A DNA stretch of 45,476 nt from Cyclobacteriaceae bacterium (GTDB lineage Bacteria > Bacteroidota > Bacteroidia > Cytophagales > Cyclobacteriaceae), in NCBI GenBank assembly GCA_029858965.1, contig JAOUDZ010000030.1:1-45476 (forward strand), in the 5' to 3' direction. How positions within the stretch are numbered: the first letter of the stretch is position 1; each line of letters opens with the position of its first letter. Position numbers and translations under genes: made by a program. The notes beneath the pieces were generated by a model that worked only from the letters and a program-made list of their open reading frames with translations, was not told the origin of the DNA and ran no database searches. Positions 15,383 through 23,050 of this stretch are shown piece after piece.

Positions 15383-17356
15383 CTAAGGCTGGCCTTCGAT
15401 CTTTCCGGTTGAAAATTTCAGTGGCGTATTACTGCCTGCTGGAGATATGCGAATGTAGCCGGACATTTCCTGGTGAAGCGCGGAACAGAAGTCGGTACAA
15501 TAGAACGGAACGACTCCTGTAGTTAAGGGCTTCCATTTTAATGTTTGCGTTTCGCCTGGCATGATCAGTATCTCAGCGTTGGCAGCACCTTTGATGGCGA
15601 AGCCGTGCGGTACATCCCAATCCTGTTCCAGGTTTGTTACATGGAAAAACACTTCATCACCCAAACGTACACCTTCAATATTATCCGGCGTTAGATGAGA
15701 TCGGATGGCTGTCATGTATACGTGAATTTCATTTCCTTTCCGCTCTACTTTGGCCTGGGCTTCACCTTTGGCTGCATACTGATGTTCATTTTCTTCTATC
15801 TTGTAAATCTTAGTAGAAGTAGGTGTAATCATGCTGGCCGGAATTGCTTCGGCATAGTGCGGTTCGCCTACGGTGGGAAAATCGAGAAGCAATCTCATCT
15901 TATCTCCGGAGATATCGTAAAGCTGCGCAGATTGCGATAACTCAGGGCCAGTAGGCAAATAGCGATCTTTGGTGATCTTATTGTATGCTATTACATACTT
16001 GCCATGTGGCTTTGCTGTAGGTCCGCCAGGAACGGATAAATGCCCAATGGAATAATAGGTGGGAACCCTATCCAGGATCTCCAGTGTTTTTACATTCCAT
16101 TTTACAATTTCAGAAGAAACGAACATGGAGGTATAGGCATTACCTTTTTCATCAAACTCTGTATGCAATGGCCCAAGTCCCGGTTTCTTAACCTCACCAT
16201 GCAGTGCTGCCTCGTATTTGATTACGGGTATCCCGTTGAAGTCACCTTCATAATCTTTGTTGGCGATTGCATTTTGAATTTTTGTGAAAGAGAATACCGG
16301 CATCATCGCTGCCAATTTACCACTACCCACAATGTATTCTCCCGTCGGATCAACGTCGCATCCGTGGGGTGACTTTGCACATGGAATGAAATAAACAATA
16401 TCAGGGAATTCTGAGACATCCAATACCAGAACTTCATTTTCCATTTTTGACGTAGCAGAATGTGTTTTATCATCATACGTATTGTGGGCATACCTTACCT
16501 TTTCCGTCTTCCCTTTACCCTGTGCGATATATTCTTCAGCCTTCTTCCAGTTTACGGCCATGATGAAGTCTTTGTCTTTCTGTGAAGCATTTACCTCCAG
16601 CAAAGTGTAAGCTTGTTCCGTGTTGTAGCATGAGAAGAAAAACCAGCCATGTGAAGGACCTTTCCCTGCGCGGCTTAAATCATAATTAAAACCTGGTGTT
16701 CTCAATTGGAAGGCGATGTTCATGTGTCCGTTCACAGGATCAATTTTTACAAAACTGATAGAACCTTTAAAGTTTTCTTTGTAAGAGCTGATGGGTACAT
16801 CTTTGTTGTCCATTGGAATACTGAAGCGCGTTCCGGCAACCAGATACTCGGTATTTTCTGTAATAAACGGAGATGAGTGATTTCCCCCGCTATTCGGAAT
16901 CTCCAGGATCTCTTCCGTTCTAAAGGACTTAAAGCTTACGCGTGCTACGCGCGGAGTGTTGTTACCGTTGGCAAAAATCCAACGGCCATCATGCTCGCCT
17001 TTCGTCGTGGAAAGGGCAATATGATGCAGATCGTCCCAGGGTACAAAACCATGTGATGTATTCAACATCGGTTTTGTCTCTTCGCTGTACCCATAGCCAC
17101 TTTCGGGAAATACAGAAAAAACAGGAAGGATTTTAAACAAGCGACCGGACGGAATTCCATAAACGGCAATCTGCCCATTGAATCCACCGGAAACGATGTT
17201 GTAGAATTCATCGTATTTACCAGGGGCTACATATACTTTTGAAGCAGCATCACCCATAGCTACATCAGCAGGACCCTTTGGCTTACAACTACTGAATACT
17301 GCAGCGGTACCAATTAGCAGGGCAAGCATTTTGAATATTGTTGTTCTTGTTTTCAT
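15383..17356 (-). CDS. nosZ: NosZ, nitrous oxide reductase (clade II, lipoprotein-type Sec signal)
   Basis: 657 residues; reduces N2O to N2 outside the inner membrane. The signal peptide has no twin arginine and ends in the lipobox FSSC (C24), marking the Sec-dependent clade II enzyme. The seven-bladed propeller carries CuZ-site histidines, for example DDLHHI (H111, H112), GEHDGRW (H122), KSPHGCD, PLHTEFDEKG, AKPHGKYV and GEPHYAE. The C-terminal cupredoxin has VPHGFAI and the CuA motif CTDFCSALHQEM (C620, C624, H628, M631). All expected ligands are seen, so the enzyme should be active. Electron donor is probably the cytochrome c encoded two genes upstream. Confidence 0.97.
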   Translation of the reverse strand: MKTRTTIFKMLALLIGTAAVFSSCKPKGPADVAMGDAASKVYVAPGKYDEFYNIVSGGFNGQIAVYGIPSGRLFKILPVFSVFPESGYGYSEETKPMLNTSHGFVPWDDLHHIALSTTKGEHDGRWIFANGNNTPRVARVSFKSFRTEEILEIPNSGGNHSSPFITENTEYLVAGTRFSIPMDNKDVPISSYKENFKGSISFVKIDPVNGHMNIAFQLRTPGFNYDLSRAGKGPSHGWFFFSCYNTEQAYTLLEVNASQKDKDFIMAVNWKKAEEYIAQGKGKTEKVRYAHNTYDDKTHSATSKMENEVLVLDVSEFPDIVYFIPCAKSPHGCDVDPTGEYIVGSGKLAAMMPVFSFTKIQNAIANKDYEGDFNGIPVIKYEAALHGEVKKPGLGPLHTEFDEKGNAYTSMFVSSEIVKWNVKTLEILDRVPTYYSIGHLSVPGGPTAKPHGKYVIAYNKITKDRYLPTGPELSQSAQLYDISGDKMRLLLDFPTVGEPHYAEAIPASMITPTSTKIYKIEENEHQYAAKGEAQAKVERKGNEIHVYMTAIRSHLTPDNIEGVRLGDEVFFHVTNLEQDWDVPHGFAIKGAANAEILIMPGETQTLKWKPLTTGVVPFYCTDFCSALHQEMSGYIRISPAGSNTPLKFSTGKIEGQP

Positions 17357-17383
17357 AATTTTCTATTCTGAATTATTTTCTGA

Positions 17384-17935
17384 TTATTTCTTTTCGGGAG
17401 GGAGTAATACTGCGTCAATAATATAGACGATGCCATTTGATGCCTTGACAACGCCCAGTACATTCGCACCATTGACCGTTATTTTTCCGTCTTTCTTGTT
17501 AAGCGTTACATTATCCAGATTTACCTGGTTTAGGGTCATGCCGTCCTGGATAAAATCTTCTTTGATAACACCTACGTAAACATGGTATTCCAATATGTTG
17601 CGGAGCGCATCTTTACTTTCTGGTTTCAGTAACCCCTCAACAGTACCAGCCGGTAGTTTATCGAAGGCTGCATTGGTTGGTGCGAAAACAGTAAAAGGAC
17701 CGGCATTCGAAAGTACATCAACGTATTCAGCACCCTTGAGGGCTGTAACCAACGTTGTGTGATCAGGAGAACCAACAGCAACATGTACTACATCCGGTTC
17801 TGATGTGTTGTCTTGTACAGTGGATTGCCCACCCCCAACGGCTTCGTCCGGAGCAGAAGCATCAGTACTTGTGGATTGCTGCTGGCCGCAGGAAAAGAGT
17901 GCCAACAGCGTAGCTACTAGAATTAATCTTTTCAT
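17384..17935 (-). CDS. Fasciclin (FAS1) domain lipoprotein within the nos operon
   Basis: 183 residues. Lipoprotein signal with lipobox LFSCG (C16), a low-complexity S/T/E/D linker (about 18-48), then one FAS1 domain: TTLVTALKGAEYVDVLSNAGPFTVFAPTN split over about 59-90, followed by AFDKLP, ILEYHVYVG and the closing GIVYIIDAVLLPP. FAS1 domains usually mediate adhesion or protein contact. Here the gene lies between cytochrome c and nosZ with gaps of 24 and 27 bases, so it is co-transcribed; a scaffold role for surface-bound NosZ and cytochrome is conceivable but unproven. Confidence 0.9.
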   Translation of the reverse strand: MKRLILVATLLALFSCGQQQSTSTDASAPDEAVGGGQSTVQDNTSEPDVVHVAVGSPDHTTLVTALKGAEYVDVLSNAGPFTVFAPTNAAFDKLPAGTVEGLLKPESKDALRNILEYHVYVGVIKEDFIQDGMTLNQVNLDNVTLNKKDGKITVNGANVLGVVKASNGIVYIIDAVLLPPEKK

Positions 17936-17959
17936 ATTATATTTTTGTTAGGTTGGATT

Positions 17960-18418
17960 TTATTTTTCGCCGTCGTTCTCCCGCATAAATTCAAGGATAT
18001 CGCGGGCATCACCAAGTGATACATTTTGATTTGGCATGCGCATCAGGCAAAGCTCAAGTAGTTTTTGCGCTTCAGGATCCTCATCCAACATCATATCAAC
18101 ATTGGTTATCATATTCATGATCCATTCCGGCTTTCTTTTCTTTGTCACATCTTTCCATCCAGGCCCGACGACACGTTGATCGGTCAACTTATGACAAGCA
18201 GAACATTTCATATCGTAAATCGCCTTTCCTCTTCCTATCCGTTCCTGTTCCAGGGGTGTGTTAAGGGTAACGCTTTTGATTTGGCCCAGACCTTTTGTGG
18301 GGTCAGCAATTTCCTCAACAGCGGTTTTGGCAGGGTCTCCTCCGCCCGCGTTGGGTCTATCTGGGGCACACGCCGCCAGCATGGTCAGCGAAATAAGGCT
18401 TAGCATCAGTTTTTTCAT
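17960..18418 (-). CDS. Cytochrome c lipoprotein, first gene of the nos operon
   Basis: 152 residues. Lipobox LAAC (C17), then a monohaem class I cytochrome c: haem-binding CSACH (C72, C75, H76), VGPGWKDV (84-91) and a methionine ligand in LCLMRMPN (M126 or M128), ending DILEFMREN. Likely the direct electron donor to NosZ, replacing the NosR route of clade I systems. The promoter upstream has a Crp/Fnr-type palindrome. Confidence 0.92.
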   Translation of the reverse strand: MKKLMLSLISLTMLAACAPDRPNAGGGDPAKTAVEEIADPTKGLGQIKSVTLNTPLEQERIGRGKAIYDMKCSACHKLTDQRVVGPGWKDVTKKRKPEWIMNMITNVDMMLDEDPEAQKLLELCLMRMPNQNVSLGDARDILEFMRENDGEK

Positions 18419-18463
18419 GGTTCTTGGTTGTATAATTGGATTTGGCTATGATTATTTTCCCCC

Positions 18464-18507
18464 GCAAGGTATCCGTGCTGTGGGCAACGCCTTATGATTT
18501 GAATCAC
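18464..18507 (-). promoter_or_regulatory. nos operon promoter with candidate Fnr/Dnr-type operator
   Basis: ATGATTTGAATCAC at 18494-18507 contains the inverted repeat TGATT-TG-AATCA, nearly the same as the ric palindrome. On the minus strand TACCTTGC (18464-18471) resembles the Bacteroidota -7 element; the two centres are 33 bp apart, which puts the palindrome near -40, as in class II activation. The leader to the cytochrome start would be about 40 bases. Confidence 0.6.
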
Positions 18508-18746
18508 AATCATATCATGATTAATGTCAGCATTATTGTCGAATTGAATGCCCAGATGGACCTTGTCTGGCACGATGGAAATCCCAAATGAGCAATGTAG
18601 CCATAACCCGTGTATTTGCCGGTTACACCCATATTTGCCGGACTCTTCCCAAATATTTTTTCCATTGTGATTTACATCATAGGAGTTTGTGCATAGCATG
18701 TATGCGGCGCAGCTTTCAATTCCGCGGAAAATCCTATCAATTAAGT

Positions 18747-18778
18747 TCAATGCACCTGATTTTCATCAGGTGCATTGA
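18747..18778. repeat. Perfect 14-bp inverted repeat with 4-base loop
   Basis: TCAATGCACCTGAT (18747-18760), loop TTTC, ATCAGGTGCATTGA (18765-18778). It lies between the two divergent promoters. Neither side has a T-run, so it is not a clear terminator; it may insulate the promoters, form a cruciform, or bind a regulator. Confidence 0.7.
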
Positions 18779-18855
18779 CAGATTGTTGGGGAAGTCGGTT
18801 TAGCTGCAGCGGAAATACACGTCCAATGTATCCTGATTTCAATCCTTTTGCTGAC

Positions 18856-18898
18856 TGACCAAAGTCATATTTTAGCCTACCGGCTAAATGTACCTTAA
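18856..18898 (+). promoter_or_regulatory. ppdK promoter with TGAC-N4-GTCA palindrome
   Basis: TGACCAAAGTCA at 18856-18867 is a perfect inverted repeat. TACCTTAA at 18891-18898 resembles a -7 element; the centres are 33 bp apart. The ppdK ATG follows at 18925. The same palindrome type and spacing occurs upstream of hemA. Confidence 0.5.
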
Positions 18899-18924
18899 AT
18901 CTTCATCTATTAAGCGAAGCTATT

Positions 18925-21747
18925 ATGAAAACCACCGAGACATTAGAAAAAGATCAAGCCGTCAAAACAAGAAAATCTGCTGGATACGTCTACGCGTTCA
19001 GGGAAGGCGACGGGAAAAACAAGCAGCTCCTGGGCGGAAAAGGAGCTAACCTTTGTGAGATGACCCAAATTGGATTAAACGTGCCGCCAGGATTCGTTAT
19101 TTCGACAGCGGCGTGCTTAGAGTATCTGGCCAAGCCAGATCGCACGTTGCCAAAGGGTTTGATGGACGACGTACGCAAACAAATCAAAGACATTGAAGCC
19201 ACAACCGGAAAAATTTTCGGTGATCCCGAAAACCCACTTCTGGTTTCAGTCCGTTCCGGCTCGGCTATGTCAATGCCCGGAATGATGGACACCATATTGA
19301 ATCTCGGATTGAACAGGAAAACATTGAAAGGACTTATTAAGCAAACCAAAAATGAGCGTTTTGGCTATGATGCATACCGCAGATTCATCCAGCTGTTTGG
19401 AAAAGTGGCCTTGGGCGTTTCTGATGAGAAATTTGACAAGCACTTTGAGGAAGTGAAGAAGATGGCTGGTGTCAAGGTGGATATAGGCTTAAGTGAAGCA
19501 GACCTCAAACTTATTAGTGAGCGTTTTTTGAAGGTCGTCCACGAATCCCTGGGTAAGCCTTTTCCGGAAGATGTGTATGAGCAATTGGAGATTGCCATAA
19601 AGGCAGTATTCAACTCATGGATGGGCAAGCGTGCCATCGATTATCGAAGGGAGTTTAAAATTACCCCTGAAATGGCTAACGGTACGGCTGTCAACGTGGT
19701 GACGATGGTGTTTGGCAATATGGGTAACGATTGTGCCACGGGTGTAGGGTTTACCCGTGATCCTGGCACTGGTGAAAACGTGATGTTTGGCGAATACCTC
19801 ACCAACGCACAAGGTGAAGATGTCGTGGCTGGCATACGCACACCGAAACCCGTGAGTGAGATGGCAGTGGAAATGCCTGACCTGTATAAACAATTGGAGA
19901 CGTTGCGCAATAAACTGGAAAGCCATTACAAGGAGGTGCAGGACTTTGAGTATACCATTGAAAAAGGCGTCTTGTTTTGCCTGCAGACCCGCAACGGGAA
20001 AATGAACACCACAGCGATGGTGCGCACCTCCGTAGAGATGGTGAAAGAGAAGTTAATCTCCAGGGAGCAGGCCCTGCTCCGCATCAAGCCGGAAATGCTG
20101 GAGCAACTGCTTCATCCAAGGTTAGATTCCTTACATAAAGTTGCTCCATTGGCACAGGGCTTACCGGCTTCACCGGGGGCAGCATCTGGTCATATCGTGT
20201 TTGATGCCGATCGTGCGGAGCTGCTGGGCAAAACCGGAGAGAAGTTGATACTGGTTCGCGAAGAAACAAAACCAGAGGACATACACGGATTCTTTGCCGC
20301 ACAAGGTATTCTCACCAGCCGCGGTGGAAAAACTTCACATGCAGCAGTAGTGGCTCGGGGTATGGGTAAGCCTTGCGTGGCGGGTGCCGAAGGAATTCAT
20401 GTCGATACAAAATTGCGGCAGGCAAAAGTGGGTGAAAAGGTTTTGCACGAAGGCGATTACATTACTATTGATGGCGGGACAGGGTTCGTGTATCAAGGCA
20501 TTATTCCTACCGTAGAAGCCACTTTCTCGGATGAACTGAAAGTGTTGTTGAACTGGGCGGATGAGTTGGCAATTCTAAAAGTAATGGCCAATGCGGATAC
20601 ACCTGATGCGGCCAGTAAAGCCCTTGCCTATGGAGCCATGGGCATCGGTTTGTGCCGCACAGAGAGAATGTTCAACGACGTAGATCGGCTGCCAGTTGTG
20701 GTAGAAATGATTCTGGCAGCAACAAAAGAAGAACGTGAATCAGCGTTAATTCGGTTGAAGGAAATGCAGCGGGAAGACTTCAAAGCGATACTGCAGGCTA
20801 TGGCACCACGTCCGGTAACCATTCGTTTGTTAGATCCCCCTATTCATGAATTTCTTCCTACCGATGAAGTGTTGCGTGACGAGCTGCAACATTTGTATCA
20901 CCTGAAGGATACAGTAAGCGGCGTGGCTAACTTATTTGGTAGCCTCAGACTGCTCAATGCGGATTTGAATATGGCCGACAAATCACCTGCCCCTTTTAAT
21001 ATGATGGGTGTGGAACTTGTTGGACAAGCTATTGACAAGAAAGAGCAAATGCTGCGAAAAGTCCGCGAGTTGCATGAAGTAAACCCGATGCTTGGCCACC
21101 GAGGTGTGCGCCTGGGTCTCACCTTCCCGGAGATTTACAAGATGCAGATCCAGGCTATCCTGGAGGCTACTGCTGATTGTCAAAAAGCGGAAATTGACGT
21201 ACGGCCTGAAATTATGGTTCCGCAAGTATGTACGGCTGAAGAGTTGCGTGAGGTAAAGGTTTTCGTAGATGAAATCAGGACCAGTATTGAAAAGGAAAGT
21301 GGAATTAAGCTTAACTTCAAGTTTGGCACAATGATCGAAGTGGTGCGTGCTTGTCTTCAAGGCGAGGAGTTGGCGGAAGTTGCTGAATTCTTCTCCTTTG
21401 GCACAAACGATCTAACACAGGCAACGTTCTCATTCTCGCGTGAAGACGCTGAAAATAAATTTTTGCCATTCTATATTTCGAATGGCATTTTGAAAGACAA
21501 TCCCTTTGAGGTGATCGATGCCAAAGCCATGGGCAAGCTGATGAAGCTTGCCGTGCAAGATGGTCGCAAGAATAATCCTAAACTTAAAGTGGGAATTTGT
21601 GGTGAACATGGAGGTCAACCTGAATCCATCATGTTCTGTCACCAGCTTGGTCTGAACTACGTTTCCTGCTCTGGCCCGAGGGTGCCTGTAGCACGCTTGG
21701 CGGCAGCCCATGCGAAACTGGGAGAGTTCAAATATTCCGGTAATTAG
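18925..21747 (+). CDS. ppdK: Pyruvate, phosphate dikinase
   Basis: 940 residues; interconverts pyruvate + ATP + Pi and PEP + AMP + PPi. The N-terminal ATP-grasp part begins with LLGGKGANLCEMTQIGLNVP (about 36-55) and contains VSVRSGSAMSMPGMMDT. The swivelling phosphohistidine domain carries SRGGKTSHAAVVARGMGKPC with catalytic H472. The C-terminal TIM barrel has FSFGTNDLTQ and VGICGEHGG with catalytic C892, and ends in SCSGPRVPVARLAAA. The GGKTSHAA motif and full length separate it from PEP synthase. It is the only gene of its transcript and is divergent from nos. A PPi-linked enzyme under the same kind of operator as nos suggests use during oxygen limitation. Confidence 0.97.
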   Translation: MKTTETLEKDQAVKTRKSAGYVYAFREGDGKNKQLLGGKGANLCEMTQIGLNVPPGFVISTAACLEYLAKPDRTLPKGLMDDVRKQIKDIEATTGKIFGDPENPLLVSVRSGSAMSMPGMMDTILNLGLNRKTLKGLIKQTKNERFGYDAYRRFIQLFGKVALGVSDEKFDKHFEEVKKMAGVKVDIGLSEADLKLISERFLKVVHESLGKPFPEDVYEQLEIAIKAVFNSWMGKRAIDYRREFKITPEMANGTAVNVVTMVFGNMGNDCATGVGFTRDPGTGENVMFGEYLTNAQGEDVVAGIRTPKPVSEMAVEMPDLYKQLETLRNKLESHYKEVQDFEYTIEKGVLFCLQTRNGKMNTTAMVRTSVEMVKEKLISREQALLRIKPEMLEQLLHPRLDSLHKVAPLAQGLPASPGAASGHIVFDADRAELLGKTGEKLILVREETKPEDIHGFFAAQGILTSRGGKTSHAAVVARGMGKPCVAGAEGIHVDTKLRQAKVGEKVLHEGDYITIDGGTGFVYQGIIPTVEATFSDELKVLLNWADELAILKVMANADTPDAASKALAYGAMGIGLCRTERMFNDVDRLPVVVEMILAATKEERESALIRLKEMQREDFKAILQAMAPRPVTIRLLDPPIHEFLPTDEVLRDELQHLYHLKDTVSGVANLFGSLRLLNADLNMADKSPAPFNMMGVELVGQAIDKKEQMLRKVRELHEVNPMLGHRGVRLGLTFPEIYKMQIQAILEATADCQKAEIDVRPEIMVPQVCTAEELREVKVFVDEIRTSIEKESGIKLNFKFGTMIEVVRACLQGEELAEVAEFFSFGTNDLTQATFSFSREDAENKFLPFYISNGILKDNPFEVIDAKAMGKLMKLAVQDGRKNNPKLKVGICGEHGGQPESIMFCHQLGLNYVSCSGPRVPVARLAAAHAKLGEFKYSGN

Positions 21748-22054
21748 AATGGCCTCAGGATTTTCAAACAATAAGAAAGTGAATCACATAAATGTTGAAA
21801 TCAAAAAACGAAGAAAAGCTTCAATTGCACCTTGATAGGAAGATGATCGTTGAAAGATGGCAAATGCGTGCCTGCTGATATGTTGTTTAATGCTCTCATT
21901 TGACAGGGGTCGTAGCGATGGCCAAACAGAAAGATACTATATCAGCAATATGAAAATCACAAAAGATTAAATACTTCGAGGAAGTAATTACAAAATCCAA
22001 GGTGTTTGTTTCTTGTTTGCTGAATCAAACAATTTCATGACTGTCTGTACCTGA
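21748..22054. other. Convergent intergenic region (307 bp), no feature recognised
   Basis: Lies between the ends of ppdK and the metallo-hydrolase gene. A+T-rich, no open frame of note, no tRNA, and no convincing hairpin with a T-run found on either strand. Confidence 0.5.
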
Positions 22055-22891
22055 TCAGTTAAATAATGACAATTGATGCTGTATGAATTCAGGTTCAGGT
22101 ATTGGCATTAAAGTTTTCCCATCAGCATTTCTGATGTGATAAAGCTTCGTTTCCTTTTCACGGGTCGCGATTATGATTTCTGTTTGATTTGCCACAGGGA
22201 AAAATAAGTCCTTGACAATTTTCGGTGAATTGTTATTTCTGGATAAATGTGCCAGGAATAAGTGACTCATGAATGAAGGCCTGTGTTTGGTAAATAACTG
22301 GACAGCCTGTTTGTTCGACAAATGGCCTTTGCCACCCCGAATGCGATTTTTCAACGCCTGCGGATAACCACCTTTCTCCAGCATGACTTCATCATAGTTG
22401 GCTTCCAGGAAAGCGGCATGACATTGTTTAAAATGATGGATAACATTTTCGCATGCAATACCAATATCAGTAAAGACGCCCACGTTCACACTGTTTGAAG
22501 AAACTATGAAGCTGTGCGCATCTGATGCATCGTGAAATTTCGGAAATGCTGTGATGGTAAGGCTTCCTATCCGAAAAGGGTCACGCGAATGGAAGGAAAA
22601 AGTCCTTTCTTCAGTCAATTTCAGCTTTCCATTTTCATATGTTTTGGGCGTAATGTAAACGGGCAAAGAATATTTTTTTGAAAGCGTAGTGATGCCATGG
22701 ATATGATCACCATGCTCATGGGATACAATAACTGCCTTGACTTTCTTAATTGAAAGGCCCAACCGTTTCATCCGTTTTTCGGTTTCTCTACAGGATATGC
22801 CGCCGTCAATTAATACGGCTTCATCCTGGGTACCGATGTAATAGCAGTTGCCATTGCTTCCGGAATTCAACGAGGCGACATATAGAGACAT
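22055..22891 (-). CDS. MBL-fold metallo-hydrolase (YycJ/WalJ-like)
   Basis: 278 residues. Metal-binding motif SHEHGDHIHG (H58, H60, D62, H63) and later ligands in FPKFHDASDAHSF and the C-terminal FLAHLSRNNNSP. The opening ASLNSGSNGNCYYIG and the ISCRETEKRMKRLGL segment are typical of the YycJ/WalJ branch, single-domain relatives of RNase Z and DNA-processing nucleases. Likely a cytoplasmic phosphodiesterase/exonuclease acting on nucleic acid. Single gene, convergent with ppdK. Confidence 0.85.
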   Translation of the reverse strand: MSLYVASLNSGSNGNCYYIGTQDEAVLIDGGISCRETEKRMKRLGLSIKKVKAVIVSHEHGDHIHGITTLSKKYSLPVYITPKTYENGKLKLTEERTFSFHSRDPFRIGSLTITAFPKFHDASDAHSFIVSSNSVNVGVFTDIGIACENVIHHFKQCHAAFLEANYDEVMLEKGGYPQALKNRIRGGKGHLSNKQAVQLFTKHRPSFMSHLFLAHLSRNNNSPKIVKDLFFPVANQTEIIIATREKETKLYHIRNADGKTLMPIPEPEFIQHQLSLFN

Positions 22892-22989
22892 TGTAGAGTT
22901 GGTTATACTAGGTTTAACATTCGATAACTTTTACGCCAACGCATAGACGTGAACCTAAAGTGCAAAGAGGCGCTGAGTTAAGTTCTAGC

Positions 22990-23025
22990 ACCGCAGCGTG
23001 TATTTTCTCTGTGCCACGCTGCGGT
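22990..23025. repeat. Perfect 11-bp inverted repeat between permease and metallo-hydrolase genes
   Basis: ACCGCAGCGTG (22990-23000) and CACGCTGCGGT (23015-23025), with a 14-base loop. It lies 26 bases past the stop of the leftward permease gene, so it may be its terminator, although the minus strand after it is not T-rich. Confidence 0.55.
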
Positions 23026-23050
23026 AAATCTTTTACCACGCCATATCATA

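Larger units (their letters stand above)
18419..18924. other. Divergent control region (506 bp) between the nos operon and ppdK
   Basis: Contains two different Crp/Fnr-type palindromes, one facing each operon, each next to a -7-like element, and a perfect 14-bp hairpin between them (entries below). Two open frames (18415-18750 minus, 18588-18803 plus) have no coding character and overlap these control elements, so they are not called. Confidence 0.6.

Noticed and set aside
18415-18803. Two short open frames in the nos-ppdK control region
   Set aside because: They overlap promoter palindromes and the hairpin, and their products resemble nothing.
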